37,906 bases of DNA from Planctomycetota bacterium (lineage in GTDB: Bacteria; Planctomycetota; GCA-002687715; DRQF01): positions 1 to 37,906 of the forward strand of contig JAJRYU010000388.1 in NCBI GenBank assembly GCA_024275615.1. Reading direction: 5' to 3'. Positions 8,086 through 16,671 of the stretch are shown in pieces. A program made the translations under genes and the position numbers. A model generated the notes under the pieces. It was given only the letters and a program-made list of their open reading frames with translations. It was not told the DNA's origin and did not search any database. How positions within the stretch are numbered: position 1 is the stretch's first letter; each line of letters begins with the position of its first letter.

Positions 8086-9582
8086 GTGAAGCCGCATAGA
8101 AGAAATACCATCCCCGGGTTCTGGGCCCTGAGCTTGGGGGGCTTGGCCTTCTGCATCGCTGCCTTCGTCTGGTTGTGGAATGCCAGTTTGCAAGGTGATG
8201 TTCCAAGCAATGCCTATCACGGTGCCAGCCGCATGATCAACGGCGCATTCGGCGCCTGTATGATCTCCATAGTCTTGATCGTAACCTTGGTTTCGAATCT
8301 CTACACGCCAAGACTGGTCAAGTTGCTGGTACGGCATCCCTTTGTCATCGGCGGGCTCATTTTCACGACGATGACCAATCTTCTCATCGTCTTAGGCGAT
8401 CTCATCTCGCCCACTCATCCTCTCCACCACAACATGCTCTTTTTAGTGTTCTCGGCAATCATCTTGTCGGCGGCAGGACTCATCCCTTTCCTCTACTTCA
8501 TCAGCCAGTTTCTCAGGCCGAGCTATTTCTTGCCCGTGTTGAGAACAAGTGCGCTTAAGAATCTCAGAAAAATCCGCGGCAACGCTCATGAAGAAAAATA
8601 CTACTCCGGCCTCTTCGAAAACATCGACATCATCGCCAACATCGCATTGACCGCTGCTAACCGAGACGATCGACAGCTCATGGGACTTTCTTTGCGAATG
8701 CTCCATGAAATACTCTTAGAAATGATCTCCAAAGAAGAAGGGGAATGCTCAAGGTGGCGTAAAACCAACCACCGATTCCTGACCGGAATATCCTTGGAAG
8801 GTAGAGACTTCCTTGCCGAAGAAACGACTTGGCCAGAAGCCTACTTGCTCGGAAGTCAGCTGCGCGTCCTACGCGGCATCCCGCCAAAGCAGAACGAAGT
8901 CCAGGCCGAGTCCTGCCAACAATTGCGAGATTCATTGACTAAGGCCATCGACTTGGGGAACTGGCGGGTTGCAGATTTACATCGAACTCTGCTCAACTCC
9001 TACATGCGATTGGCGATCGATAAGCGCGACTTGGAACGCTACCAAGGGCTTTCGTACACCTACCGGCTCATCCTTGATGCGGAATGCGCTCGTAGTGAAG
9101 ATCTTCACCCACTTGCACCTTGGTTTGCGAGTTGGGAGTACTACGCATTCTACGCTCATGATCGTGGCTTGACATTCGGATGCGCAACGACGCTCTATGA
9201 TTCTGGAAATCTTCTTATCAACCTGAGTCGGAAAAACGAACAGGTGGCGATTGATGTACTTGGCAACTTTGTTGCCGCGACATGGAAGTTGGGCGTCGGC
9301 GCCGAAGGAAGATTGCAACGGGCCGCGCTGCGTGTCGTTGTACAGACCTACTGGAAGGCCAAGGCCGCAGGCAATGAATTGCTGGCGTCTGAAATCGAAA
9401 GGCGATTCTTGCCAGACGCAGAAATCCACGCTCGGATATTGGATGACATTTTCAGCAAGAGAACGGGTCGGCACTCGGAGTTCAATGATCGATTCCTACG
9501 CTTCACATACCTACCAGACAACGTCCTCAGCCGTTGCCAGTCATTTCATGCTGAACACAGCAAGACTCCGGTAATGACCTAG
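8086..9582 (+). CDS. Multi-pass membrane protein, DUF2254-like
   Basis: The protein has 498 residues. Four hydrophobic segments lie in the first third (about 13-31, 53-71, 86-106 and 116-140). A long soluble region follows, starting with FLRPSYFLPVLRTSALKNL. The order of helices and the phrase S-N-L-Y-T-P-R-L-V-K-L-L between helices 2 and 3 recall DUF2254 membrane proteins, whose function is unknown. The match is from memory of the pattern, not from a search. The start is GTG with no good ribosome binding site. It is divergent from the methyltransferase genes and ends 34 bases from the convergent FG-GAP gene. Confidence 0.55.
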   Translation: MKPHRRNTIPGFWALSLGGLAFCIAAFVWLWNASLQGDVPSNAYHGASRMINGAFGACMISIVLIVTLVSNLYTPRLVKLLVRHPFVIGGLIFTTMTNLLIVLGDLISPTHPLHHNMLFLVFSAIILSAAGLIPFLYFISQFLRPSYFLPVLRTSALKNLRKIRGNAHEEKYYSGLFENIDIIANIALTAANRDDRQLMGLSLRMLHEILLEMISKEEGECSRWRKTNHRFLTGISLEGRDFLAEETTWPEAYLLGSQLRVLRGIPPKQNEVQAESCQQLRDSLTKAIDLGNWRVADLHRTLLNSYMRLAIDKRDLERYQGLSYTYRLILDAECARSEDLHPLAPWFASWEYYAFYAHDRGLTFGCATTLYDSGNLLINLSRKNEQVAIDVLGNFVAATWKLGVGAEGRLQRAALRVVVQTYWKAKAAGNELLASEIERRFLPDAEIHARILDDIFSKRTGRHSEFNDRFLRFTYLPDNVLSRCQSFHAEHSKTPVMT

Positions 9583-9587
9583 AATCG

Positions 9588-9613
9588 AAAACTGTGAGGC
9601 TGATCGCCCACAG
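9588..9613 (-). terminator. Possible weak terminator of the FG-GAP gene
   Basis: CTGTG-A-GGC and GCC-CACAG pair around a TGATC loop (8 bp with one bulge). On the minus strand the stem is followed by TTTTC, and it lies four bases after the stop codon of the FG-GAP gene. A second overlapping pairing (TGAGGC with GCCTCA, 9595-9619) competes with it. Confidence 0.4.
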
Positions 9614-9616
9614 GCC

Positions 9617-11203
9617 TCATGGTCCGAAAAGCAGTTCAACGGCACTTGTTGTGGTGGGCACTGTTCCCAAGACACCGTACTGGACATAGACCTGGACTCC
9701 CGCTAACCCTGGCTGTGCCAGGTTCACAAAGTCACGGTGCTCGCCTACAGCATCTGTGACGAAGCTAAACAAGCCAAAAATGTCACCAGGGGCGTTCGAA
9801 ACAAACAGGGGCAAATTCGTTCCCGGCACGAAGCCGTTGTCGGGAGCGAAACTTACGATGCCGACGATCGAAGTGAGTGGCGGGGCGCCAGTCAAGGCTA
9901 GAGCACCATTTGCGGGAATGAAATTCCCTGTTTCCCAGTGAAATGAAAGCGTGCCTTGAGAGATGCTGTAGCCATACGACAAAGCGCCCAACATCGTGGT
10001 TGTTTCGAATCTTGTCTGCCCAAGAGCAGGTTGATTAGCAGTAAATGAAGCGAAATCGTCGATGCCATCATTGTTCAAATCACCTACAGGCGTCTCGGTC
10101 GCTGATAGGATAAAGAGCGCAAGCCCATTGATTCCCGAACGCATCTCGCGCCGGACAAGGGCCGACGTGACGTTTTCGATTGTCACGATGAAATCTTGAA
10201 ACCCATCGCCGTTGTGGTCCTGCGCTTTTGTCAGTCCAATAATTCTTTCTCCAAGCGCCGGTAGTACCTCCACCACGAGAAAACCGAACCCTGTTGAGAA
10301 GATCCTAACGCGCCCCGTATCCACACCGACGATATCTGCACCTGGGCTGAAGATCGCCACTTCTCTGGCTCCATCACCGTCGATGTCGCTGAGGCCGACC
10401 ATCTTTGCGCCCAAAGCATCCCCTGCTTGTCCGAACCAGCTTCTAAGGGCTTGTCCTGTTTGGCCAGAAAAGACTGTCGCACTCCCGCCTTGGGGTGCAA
10501 TGACCGACGTCGCACCTGAGCTTGCCGCAAGATCAGGAAAACCGTCACCGTCAACATCTCCGATGGCGACTAAACCGCCAGGAGTAAGAACAGCGTTGTT
10601 GTATTGCACAAGATTCGTCGCTTGAAAGCTCGCACCATCAATGACGTCAATAGACGTCACCGGAGTTGAGGTCCAGTAATTCAGGGCAATGAACTCAACC
10701 CGCGAAACCGCCCAATCACTAATTCCATCCCCTGTGACGTCGCCCAACGCCACGGCAAGGGGTTTCACTGAGCTGCTTGGACCAAGAACCGTATTCCCTA
10801 TCAGCACATTTGATGAACCGGAAATCACCCGCATTTCGTCAGTGACCCCCGGCGCAAACCCTACTTTCTCAAGGTAGCAAATCTCAGCACTGCTATCGCC
10901 ATCGAGGTCGGGGGTCTTGATGAACTCCAAGGGACCAGTTTGGGTGATCGCCCAGGGTTGCAAACCATGAATGACCGACCCCGAACGACCGGTGATGATT
11001 GTGACCTTCTTTTGAAGGGTTGAGGTGTAAGCGATGAGGGCGATATCGTTGAAACCATCACCGTTCACGTCGCCAACATCGTAGGCTTCGGCATTGGTAA
11101 CGACTTTCGATTCATCATGATGTGCGATGACCGGAAGACTCTGCGAAAAAACTGAACTCATCGTGCCAATGAACAACCAACACCAGCATATTCGATTCTT
11201 CAT
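9617..11203 (-). CDS. Secreted FG-GAP/VCBS-repeat protein
   Basis: ATG 11203 is chosen over a GTG at 11215 because GAGGGG lies four bases before it. The 528-residue protein begins with a signal peptide (MKNRICWCWLFIGTMSSVFS). At least seven calcium-binding loops of the type D-x-D/N-x-D-G are visible, near residues 45, 99, 155, 216, 273, 329 and 375 (GDVNGDGFND, PDLDGDSSAE, GDVTGDGISD, GDVDGDGFPD, SDIDGDGARE, QDHNGDGFQD, GDLNNDGIDD). This is an integrin-alpha-like seven-bladed propeller. The last ~110 residues form a separate beta-rich module (LVG-like VYVQY and a final S-A-V-E-L phrase) of the kind often found at the C-terminus of planctomycete secreted proteins. Role probably adhesion or surface structure; no enzyme motif. 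Confidence 0.82.
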   Translation of the reverse strand: MKNRICWCWLFIGTMSSVFSQSLPVIAHHDESKVVTNAEAYDVGDVNGDGFNDIALIAYTSTLQKKVTIITGRSGSVIHGLQPWAITQTGPLEFIKTPDLDGDSSAEICYLEKVGFAPGVTDEMRVISGSSNVLIGNTVLGPSSSVKPLAVALGDVTGDGISDWAVSRVEFIALNYWTSTPVTSIDVIDGASFQATNLVQYNNAVLTPGGLVAIGDVDGDGFPDLAASSGATSVIAPQGGSATVFSGQTGQALRSWFGQAGDALGAKMVGLSDIDGDGAREVAIFSPGADIVGVDTGRVRIFSTGFGFLVVEVLPALGERIIGLTKAQDHNGDGFQDFIVTIENVTSALVRREMRSGINGLALFILSATETPVGDLNNDGIDDFASFTANQPALGQTRFETTTMLGALSYGYSISQGTLSFHWETGNFIPANGALALTGAPPLTSIVGIVSFAPDNGFVPGTNLPLFVSNAPGDIFGLFSFVTDAVGEHRDFVNLAQPGLAGVQVYVQYGVLGTVPTTTSAVELLFGP

Positions 11204-11312
11204 TAGACCCCTCACTCATATCGATACGCCCATCCATTCCACAGTTTAAGGGCGGAACTCCTATTTTGCCTAGGAAAATCTGAGTTAATCGTGGGTCCAG
11301 CGTGACTTCAGG

Positions 11313-11326
11313 CAAGGCGCGCCTTG
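11313..11326. repeat. 14-base perfect palindrome
   Basis: CAAGGCGCGCCTTG is self-complementary with no loop, so it is more likely a protein-binding site than a terminator. It lies five bases after the stop of the glycosyltransferase gene and about 110 bases before the FG-GAP gene that runs the same way, a position suited to an operator for the latter. No supporting second copy was seen. Confidence 0.3.
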
Positions 11327-11330
11327 GCGC

Positions 11331-12446
11331 TCACACGCTGAGGCATCTCAGCAGTTCTGTCATTTGCTCAGCGGCTCGTTGCCAGGAGAAGGATGAAGCT
11401 CGAGACAGGCCCCGTGATATGAGTGCTGGGCCGGATTGGGCATCCTCCATCGCCTTGATCCGCGTCAACCAAGTTGCGATGTCAAGGTCGACACAAAAGT
11501 CAGAGCCGAGAGTCTCCACATGGGGAGGAATGTTGGCGACAACGGCAGGTGTACCCAGGGCGAGCGCTTCTAGAGGTGTCATGCTGAACCCTTCAACAAG
11601 GGAAGGCATGAGAAAGCAACGAGCACCTCGGTAAAGTGCTCCCAAGTCCTGGTCAGTTGGAGATGGACAAAGAACAATGCCGGGCACCGAAGCGAGGGTG
11701 CGTTTGATTCTCAGACATTCGCTGAGCTCGGGACGATCATGAAATGCGAAGACGAGCTTCCTCGAATCTCCTTTACGCTGCAACTCTTGATGAAGCTTGA
11801 TGAGGAACAGCGGATTTTTTCGTTTTTCCAAATGACCGATGAATAGACGGTAGTTGTCGTCAGTGAGGCCATGCCGTTTGAGGAAGTCAGCATCGTCACC
11901 GCCGGCGAAGTGTGAGACATCAATGCCATTGGCGACGACAAAAAGTCGCTTGGGATCGATCTTGGTGACTTGCAAGACAAGGTTGCGCATCGACTCCGAA
12001 ACCGTGACAAGAGGCGTGATTGAATGCCGATAACGTGTGCGAAGAAAAGAATGCAAAGCAAGCCTTCGCCACCATGAGCTCATTCCCTGGGCTGTTGCCC
12101 GCAGATCATGAATAGTCAAGATCGACCGGTCGCCGCAGCGTAGGAGACCATCTTGATGGATCCAGTCGAATCCATTCTCAACGACAATCTCTGATAGCCT
12201 CGGATTAAGAAGTTTGTCTCGTACTTTCGGCCCCACACCGAAGTCTCTGACAACAAAGATCTCGTGTCCGGCAAAATGACAGCGCAATTCTTCGACCATG
12301 AAGTCATAAGTAACGAATCCAAGCCGCAGATCAGGATTCATCTCTTCCACACGCTGCCAGAGATTGACGAGGCGCCTGGCCACACCGCTGTGCATGTCTC
12401 GGACTTGAGTGGCGTCCACCAAGAGAGAAAGTCCGAGGTTGCTCAT
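11331..12446 (-). CDS. GT-B glycosyltransferase (GT4-type)
   Basis: The protein has 371 residues in a two-Rossmann GT-B plan. The C-terminal donor-binding half has the G-H-L-E-K-R-K-N-P phrase at the domain hinge and the E-x7-E type motif in SLVEGFSMTPLEALALGTP. The N-terminal half starts with L-V-D-A-T-Q and holds a G-V-A-R-R acceptor-side loop. It should transfer a sugar from a nucleotide donor to a growing glycan at the cytoplasmic face. The ATG overlaps the stop of the upstream glycosyltransferase by four bases and has AGAGAGG five bases before it. Last gene of a three-gene operon. The sugar is unknown. Confidence 0.85.
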   Translation of the reverse strand: MSNLGLSLLVDATQVRDMHSGVARRLVNLWQRVEEMNPDLRLGFVTYDFMVEELRCHFAGHEIFVVRDFGVGPKVRDKLLNPRLSEIVVENGFDWIHQDGLLRCGDRSILTIHDLRATAQGMSSWWRRLALHSFLRTRYRHSITPLVTVSESMRNLVLQVTKIDPKRLFVVANGIDVSHFAGGDDADFLKRHGLTDDNYRLFIGHLEKRKNPLFLIKLHQELQRKGDSRKLVFAFHDRPELSECLRIKRTLASVPGIVLCPSPTDQDLGALYRGARCFLMPSLVEGFSMTPLEALALGTPAVVANIPPHVETLGSDFCVDLDIATWLTRIKAMEDAQSGPALISRGLSRASSFSWQRAAEQMTELLRCLSV

Positions 12447-13561
12447 GAAACCTCTCTTTCACTGGCTTGCCGCCACACAGCCACAGTCGCTTCAGCGCAC
12501 CGACGCCATGAAAGTTCATTGGCTCGAGCTTTCCCTCTTGCACCTAAACTCTCACGGACGGACGCATCGCTGAGAAGGAAGTCGAGTGCATCGGCGATCT
12601 CTTCTGTATTCGTGGGATCGACAAGGCAGGCCGCATCTCCCGCAACCTCCGCCGTTGCACCGACGTTCGCAGTGAGAACCGCTCTCCCGGCCGCCATACC
12701 TTCCACCACGGGTAAGCCAAATCCTTCCCACAAAGAAGGATAGGCGACAATTGAGCATTCGGCCATGGCAGCCATGAGATCATCTTCATTGGCGTCGCGG
12801 TGCCAGACCACAATTCCCAAGCTTTCGAGACGATTGATTTGGCTGACAACATCTTCATCCAGCCAACCGCGGCGACCGACAATGACAAGTCTTGAATCTG
12901 GGTGGCGAGCTGAAACTTTTTCAAAAGCGCACAAGAGTCGCGCATGGTTCTTGCGTGGTTCCAAAGTGCCAACCATCAAGATTTGCGGCGCACCAACCGG
13001 AGGTGACGGTACGTCGAAGAACTCCCTACTTGCCCCTAGGAGCGTGGCCGAAACGAGATTCGGGTCAACGGCAAATCTCTCAATCAGATCGACCCTTGAT
13101 GCCTCGGAGACGGTAATGAACGATGTGCTCCGAGCAACCAGTTGTTTAGTGACTGATTCAAGACGTCGCTGATTGGTCGACGAATACCAGCTTGGCTCCC
13201 GTAAGAAACCCAAGTCATAGATGGTAGCGATCCGGTTCGGTGAGCGAATCGGCAGTTCGACGAAGTCCGTCGCTTGAAACAGGTCTACTGGACCGGTGAA
13301 CGTCTCTGCCGCCATGACCTTCATGCGTCCTAAGACCTGCAGAAGCCTCCCCGGAAAGCGAGGCGCAAAAAGTTCTGCACCCACAACCTGATTCGGCAGA
13401 ACTCTGGGCCCGATCCCCTTCCAGAATGCCGCGAAGAGGGCCAAGTCAATTTCCCCCATGACCTCGGGAAGCGCTTCGACGAGTTGTCGAACATAGCGTC
13501 CGATTCCTGTGTGCCCCAAAAGAGCTGGCCGATAATCAATACCCACGCGCAAGCGACTCAT
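12443..13561 (-). CDS. GT-B glycosyltransferase (GT4-type)
   Basis: The protein has 372 residues and is a distant paralogue of the gene that follows it. It begins LRVGIDYRPALLGHTGIGRY, the usual N-terminal strand plus G-I-G-R-Y loop of mannosyl- and related transferases. The donor domain shows VGTLEPRKNHARLL, a W-L-D-E phrase near 230, and the E-x7-E motif in SLWEGFGLPVVEGMAAGR. It overlaps the genes on both sides by four bases, so translation is coupled. GGAGG precedes the ATG. Probable role: adding a sugar in a surface polysaccharide or glycolipid repeat unit. Confidence 0.87.
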   Translation of the reverse strand: MSRLRVGIDYRPALLGHTGIGRYVRQLVEALPEVMGEIDLALFAAFWKGIGPRVLPNQVVGAELFAPRFPGRLLQVLGRMKVMAAETFTGPVDLFQATDFVELPIRSPNRIATIYDLGFLREPSWYSSTNQRRLESVTKQLVARSTSFITVSEASRVDLIERFAVDPNLVSATLLGASREFFDVPSPPVGAPQILMVGTLEPRKNHARLLCAFEKVSARHPDSRLVIVGRRGWLDEDVVSQINRLESLGIVVWHRDANEDDLMAAMAECSIVAYPSLWEGFGLPVVEGMAAGRAVLTANVGATAEVAGDAACLVDPTNTEEIADALDFLLSDASVRESLGARGKARANELSWRRCAEATVAVWRQASEREVS

Positions 13562-15006
13562 GAGGCCTCCTCCTCAATAGCTTTGCGCGCCTCGAAACGA
13601 TGTCTCAAGGATCTGGCAACACCAACCAGCAAATGGGTCGCCGCAGCCGTCACTGCCAGCCCTGACGCCAAAAGTAGTTTCGTATGCTGAGAATCGGGCC
13701 AGACCGCCAAGTAGATGGCCAAAGCGACAGCCCCCGGTGCCATGGCTGCAAGAAAAGCCCCTCCCACTTCAGTCGAAGAGAAGTCTGAACTTGCCCGTGC
13801 TCCAAATCTTTGGCTCACCAGAGCAAGAACGGCAATGAGTACCTCGGTACAAACTGTGGCTCTGGCCGCTCCATCACCGCCCAGGTCCGGAATCCACAGC
13901 CAATTGAGCAGGAGGTTCGTGACTAGCCCCAAAAGCGTGATGGCTGTCCATGATCGGTACCGCTTTGCCATGATCAGGGCTGTCGAATAGGCCATGCCAA
14001 GCACCATGAAAGGAACAGCTGTTGCCAGCATGGCCAGAGCCGAAGCGGCAGGTTCGCTCTTCTCGCCACTCACAATGTAGACGATAGGCATTGATTGCAA
14101 GAGCACCATGCTTAGAGGCAGCATGGCACCCAAGCAAGCGATGGCCGTCAATGCGACGTCGTTGGGGTGAGGGTTTTGCCGCTCCTTCAAGCGACCGCTC
14201 AAAAATGGCAGATAGGGAGCAAGAAGCAAGGAAGCCGCAACCACGACTGGCCCCAACACTCGCACAGCAAGGCCATAATCAGCCACGGCCTGAACGTTGG
14301 ACATGGCACGCAACATGAAGACATCAATGTGAAAGTAGGCGGCACTAAACATGGTTGCGGCTGCGAGGAAAGCCAATCCGCGAACCGGAGAGGCGACGGT
14401 GCTATCCGCTGCAAGCGTGGCAGGCGAAAACCACCGCAGCATCACGCATGGATAGACGGACATGACAATTTCACGGCCAAGAAATGCGGTCAAGACAAGT
14501 GCCAGCACGTCGCCGTCTCTTTGGACAATGGCAGCGATCAAGGCACAGAACACACCGCGGATGGCAAGTCCGCCCCACGCCGTCACTCGATTCCTGCGAT
14601 TGGCGGCAAAATGAGCCGCCATGGTGCGCAATGGCAAACATAGAATCGCTGCGGCGAAGAGCCACCATTCAAGCTCCCGGGGCAACAAGGATGCGGCGGC
14701 CATGGCCATAGAAATTGCCACCAACGCCAAAATCAGCCTTTGCCTCACGACGCGATGCAAAAAAGCGACGCTGCTGGCCTGATTCTTCGACAATTCGGCG
14801 ACAACAGCGGGCTGTAATCCGGCATCCACCAGCTGGCTTGCGAGGGCCAATGCTCCAGAAACCAAGACGAACGCCGAGAATCCTTGGGCATCCAAGCGGC
14901 GCACCAAGAGAAACGTGATGAGCAGCCCCAAAGTGAGGCCAATCGCATGTGCCACAAGAAGAACCACTTGGCTCTCAATAATTGATTCTCGTCTTAATCC
15001 TCGCAT
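13558..15006 (-). CDS. Wzx-like polysaccharide flippase (MOP superfamily)
   Basis: The protein has 482 residues and about 12-14 membrane helices throughout, usual for the multidrug/oligosaccharidyl-lipid/polysaccharide exporter superfamily. It starts with a charged segment followed by VVLLVAHAIGLTLGLLITFLLVRRLDAQGF, where the L-x-R-R-L-D/G-x-x-G-F phrase in helix 1 is typical of Wzx/RfbX proteins. It would flip lipid-linked glycan across the inner membrane. It is first in an operon with two glycosyltransferases, overlapping the next gene by four bases, which supports this role. ATG with only a weak ribosome binding site. Divergent from hutH. (The quoted helix is residues 14-43, abbreviated family pattern L-V-R-R-L-D-A-Q-G-F at its end.). 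Confidence 0.82.
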   Translation of the reverse strand: MRGLRRESIIESQVVLLVAHAIGLTLGLLITFLLVRRLDAQGFSAFVLVSGALALASQLVDAGLQPAVVAELSKNQASSVAFLHRVVRQRLILALVAISMAMAAASLLPRELEWWLFAAAILCLPLRTMAAHFAANRRNRVTAWGGLAIRGVFCALIAAIVQRDGDVLALVLTAFLGREIVMSVYPCVMLRWFSPATLAADSTVASPVRGLAFLAAATMFSAAYFHIDVFMLRAMSNVQAVADYGLAVRVLGPVVVAASLLLAPYLPFLSGRLKERQNPHPNDVALTAIACLGAMLPLSMVLLQSMPIVYIVSGEKSEPAASALAMLATAVPFMVLGMAYSTALIMAKRYRSWTAITLLGLVTNLLLNWLWIPDLGGDGAARATVCTEVLIAVLALVSQRFGARASSDFSSTEVGGAFLAAMAPGAVALAIYLAVWPDSQHTKLLLASGLAVTAAATHLLVGVARSLRHRFEARKAIEEEAS

Positions 15007-15135
15007 CTGTTCAGAACTCTATCCGATCCCTGTACTTGTGGCGAATCATTGCTCCTTCGACGCCATCAATAACTCTCGACTTGCCAAGATTTGAGCTGTT
15101 TTCGCACCGACTCTTTGAGGTTAGTATCTCGCACC

Positions 15136-16659
15136 ATGATCATAGACGGACAAGATATTCAGCTCAGTGAGCTCGACGGTTTCTTATCTACCCATCCACC
15201 TCAGGTTAGCCTGGGCGAGAAAGCCAAGGCCGCGATGAAGGAATCGCGAGACACGGTCGAGGCCATTCTCAAGCGGGAGCAGGTGGTCTACGGCATCAAC
15301 ACCGGGTTTGGCAAGCTTGCCAACACCGGCATTGCTGCCTCAAGACTTGAGGAGCTTCAGCGCAATCTCATTGTCTCTCATGCGGTCGGTGTCGGCACGC
15401 CCTTGCCACCCACCGTGGTTCGCTTGGCCATGCTACTGCGGGCTAACGCTCTTTCTCGAGGCCACAGCGGTTGCCGCGTCAAAGTTGTTGAGACTCTGCT
15501 TGCCCTGCTCAACGAAGACTGTTTGCCCATGATCCCGGCTCAAGGATCTGTTGGTGCCAGTGGTGACCTCGCGCCATTGGCCCACATGGCTTGCCTCCTC
15601 ATCGGCGAAGGTGAAGCCTACCTCCATGGCGAACGCATGCCTTCAGCCCAAGCTCTGGTGGAGGTCGGCATCGAACCCATTGTCTTGCAGGCCAAAGAAG
15701 GGCTGGCCCTCATCAACGGTACACAGATTTCAGCGGCCATCGGACTCCAGGGTTACATAGAATCGACCCGACTTCTATCAACTGCTGATATCGCTTGCGC
15801 CATGACCTTGGAAGCACTCAAAGGTTCAATTAGGCCTTTCGATGAGCGCGTCTGGAAAGTCCGCCCCCATCCCGGGCACAAGGAAGTTAGCGCCAACCTG
15901 CGCGCACTCATGGTGGGCAGCGAAATTCTGGAGTCACACAAAGACTGCAACAAAGTCCAAGACCAGTATTCCCTACGCTGTGTCCCCCAAGTTCACGGTG
16001 CCGTCCGCGACGCGTTGCGCCATGTTGGCGAGGTGTTGCAAAGAGAAGTCAACGCGGTCACCGACAACCCTCTCATCTTTCCTGCTGATGACGATGTCAT
16101 TTCCGCTGGGAACTTTCACGCCGAACCCCTGGCTATTCCCTTCGATTACGCCAGTGCTGCCATGAGCGAGTTAGCCAACATCAGCGAAAGACGTTTGGAA
16201 AACATGGTTAACCCTGACTTGTCCGGCTTGCCTGCTTTTCTGGCAAACGATTCTGGCGTCAATTCAGGTTTTATGATCGCCCAAGTCACCGCCGCAGCCT
16301 TGGTCAGCGAAAACAAATGCCTAGCCCATCCAGCCAGCGTCGACAGCATTCCGACTTCCGCTAACAAGGAAGACCATGTGAGCATGGCACCCATTGCTGC
16401 GAGGAAGTTTCGCGCCATCGTAGAAAACGCCGCCAATGTCTTGGCCATCGAGCTCATGGCCGCATTCCAGGCCATCGGTTTCGGCGAGGGGCTCAAACCC
16501 GGAGTTGGCGTCGAAGCGGCTATGAACATCATTGGCAAGGACCTCGCTCCCCTCAAGCAAGATCGTTATTTAAAAAAAGACATCGACATCGTTCGCAATA
16601 TCATGGACCAAGGGATGCTTCTTGCTGCCGTAAAAACCGCAGTACCCGAATTGATTTAG
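15136..16659 (+). CDS. hutH: Histidine ammonia-lyase
   Basis: The enzyme converts L-histidine to trans-urocanate and ammonia, the first step of histidine breakdown in the cytoplasm. The 507-residue length is normal. The triad Ala-Ser-Gly (141-143, in GSVGASGDLAPLAH) forms the MIO electrophile. The YGINTGFGKL loop (52-61) carries the catalytic tyrosine, and the NKEDHVSM phrase near the C-terminal third is also as expected. ATG 15136 is chosen because the protein then starts at the family's usual place; a frame extension to 15091 adds unrelated residues. The ribosome binding site is weak. It is followed by hutU 12 bases later, so the two form an operon. hutI and hutG are not in this window. Confidence 0.95.
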   Translation: MIIDGQDIQLSELDGFLSTHPPQVSLGEKAKAAMKESRDTVEAILKREQVVYGINTGFGKLANTGIAASRLEELQRNLIVSHAVGVGTPLPPTVVRLAMLLRANALSRGHSGCRVKVVETLLALLNEDCLPMIPAQGSVGASGDLAPLAHMACLLIGEGEAYLHGERMPSAQALVEVGIEPIVLQAKEGLALINGTQISAAIGLQGYIESTRLLSTADIACAMTLEALKGSIRPFDERVWKVRPHPGHKEVSANLRALMVGSEILESHKDCNKVQDQYSLRCVPQVHGAVRDALRHVGEVLQREVNAVTDNPLIFPADDDVISAGNFHAEPLAIPFDYASAAMSELANISERRLENMVNPDLSGLPAFLANDSGVNSGFMIAQVTAAALVSENKCLAHPASVDSIPTSANKEDHVSMAPIAARKFRAIVENAANVLAIELMAAFQAIGFGEGLKPGVGVEAAMNIIGKDLAPLKQDRYLKKDIDIVRNIMDQGMLLAAVKTAVPELI

Positions 16660-16671
16660 AAAGAAGACGTC

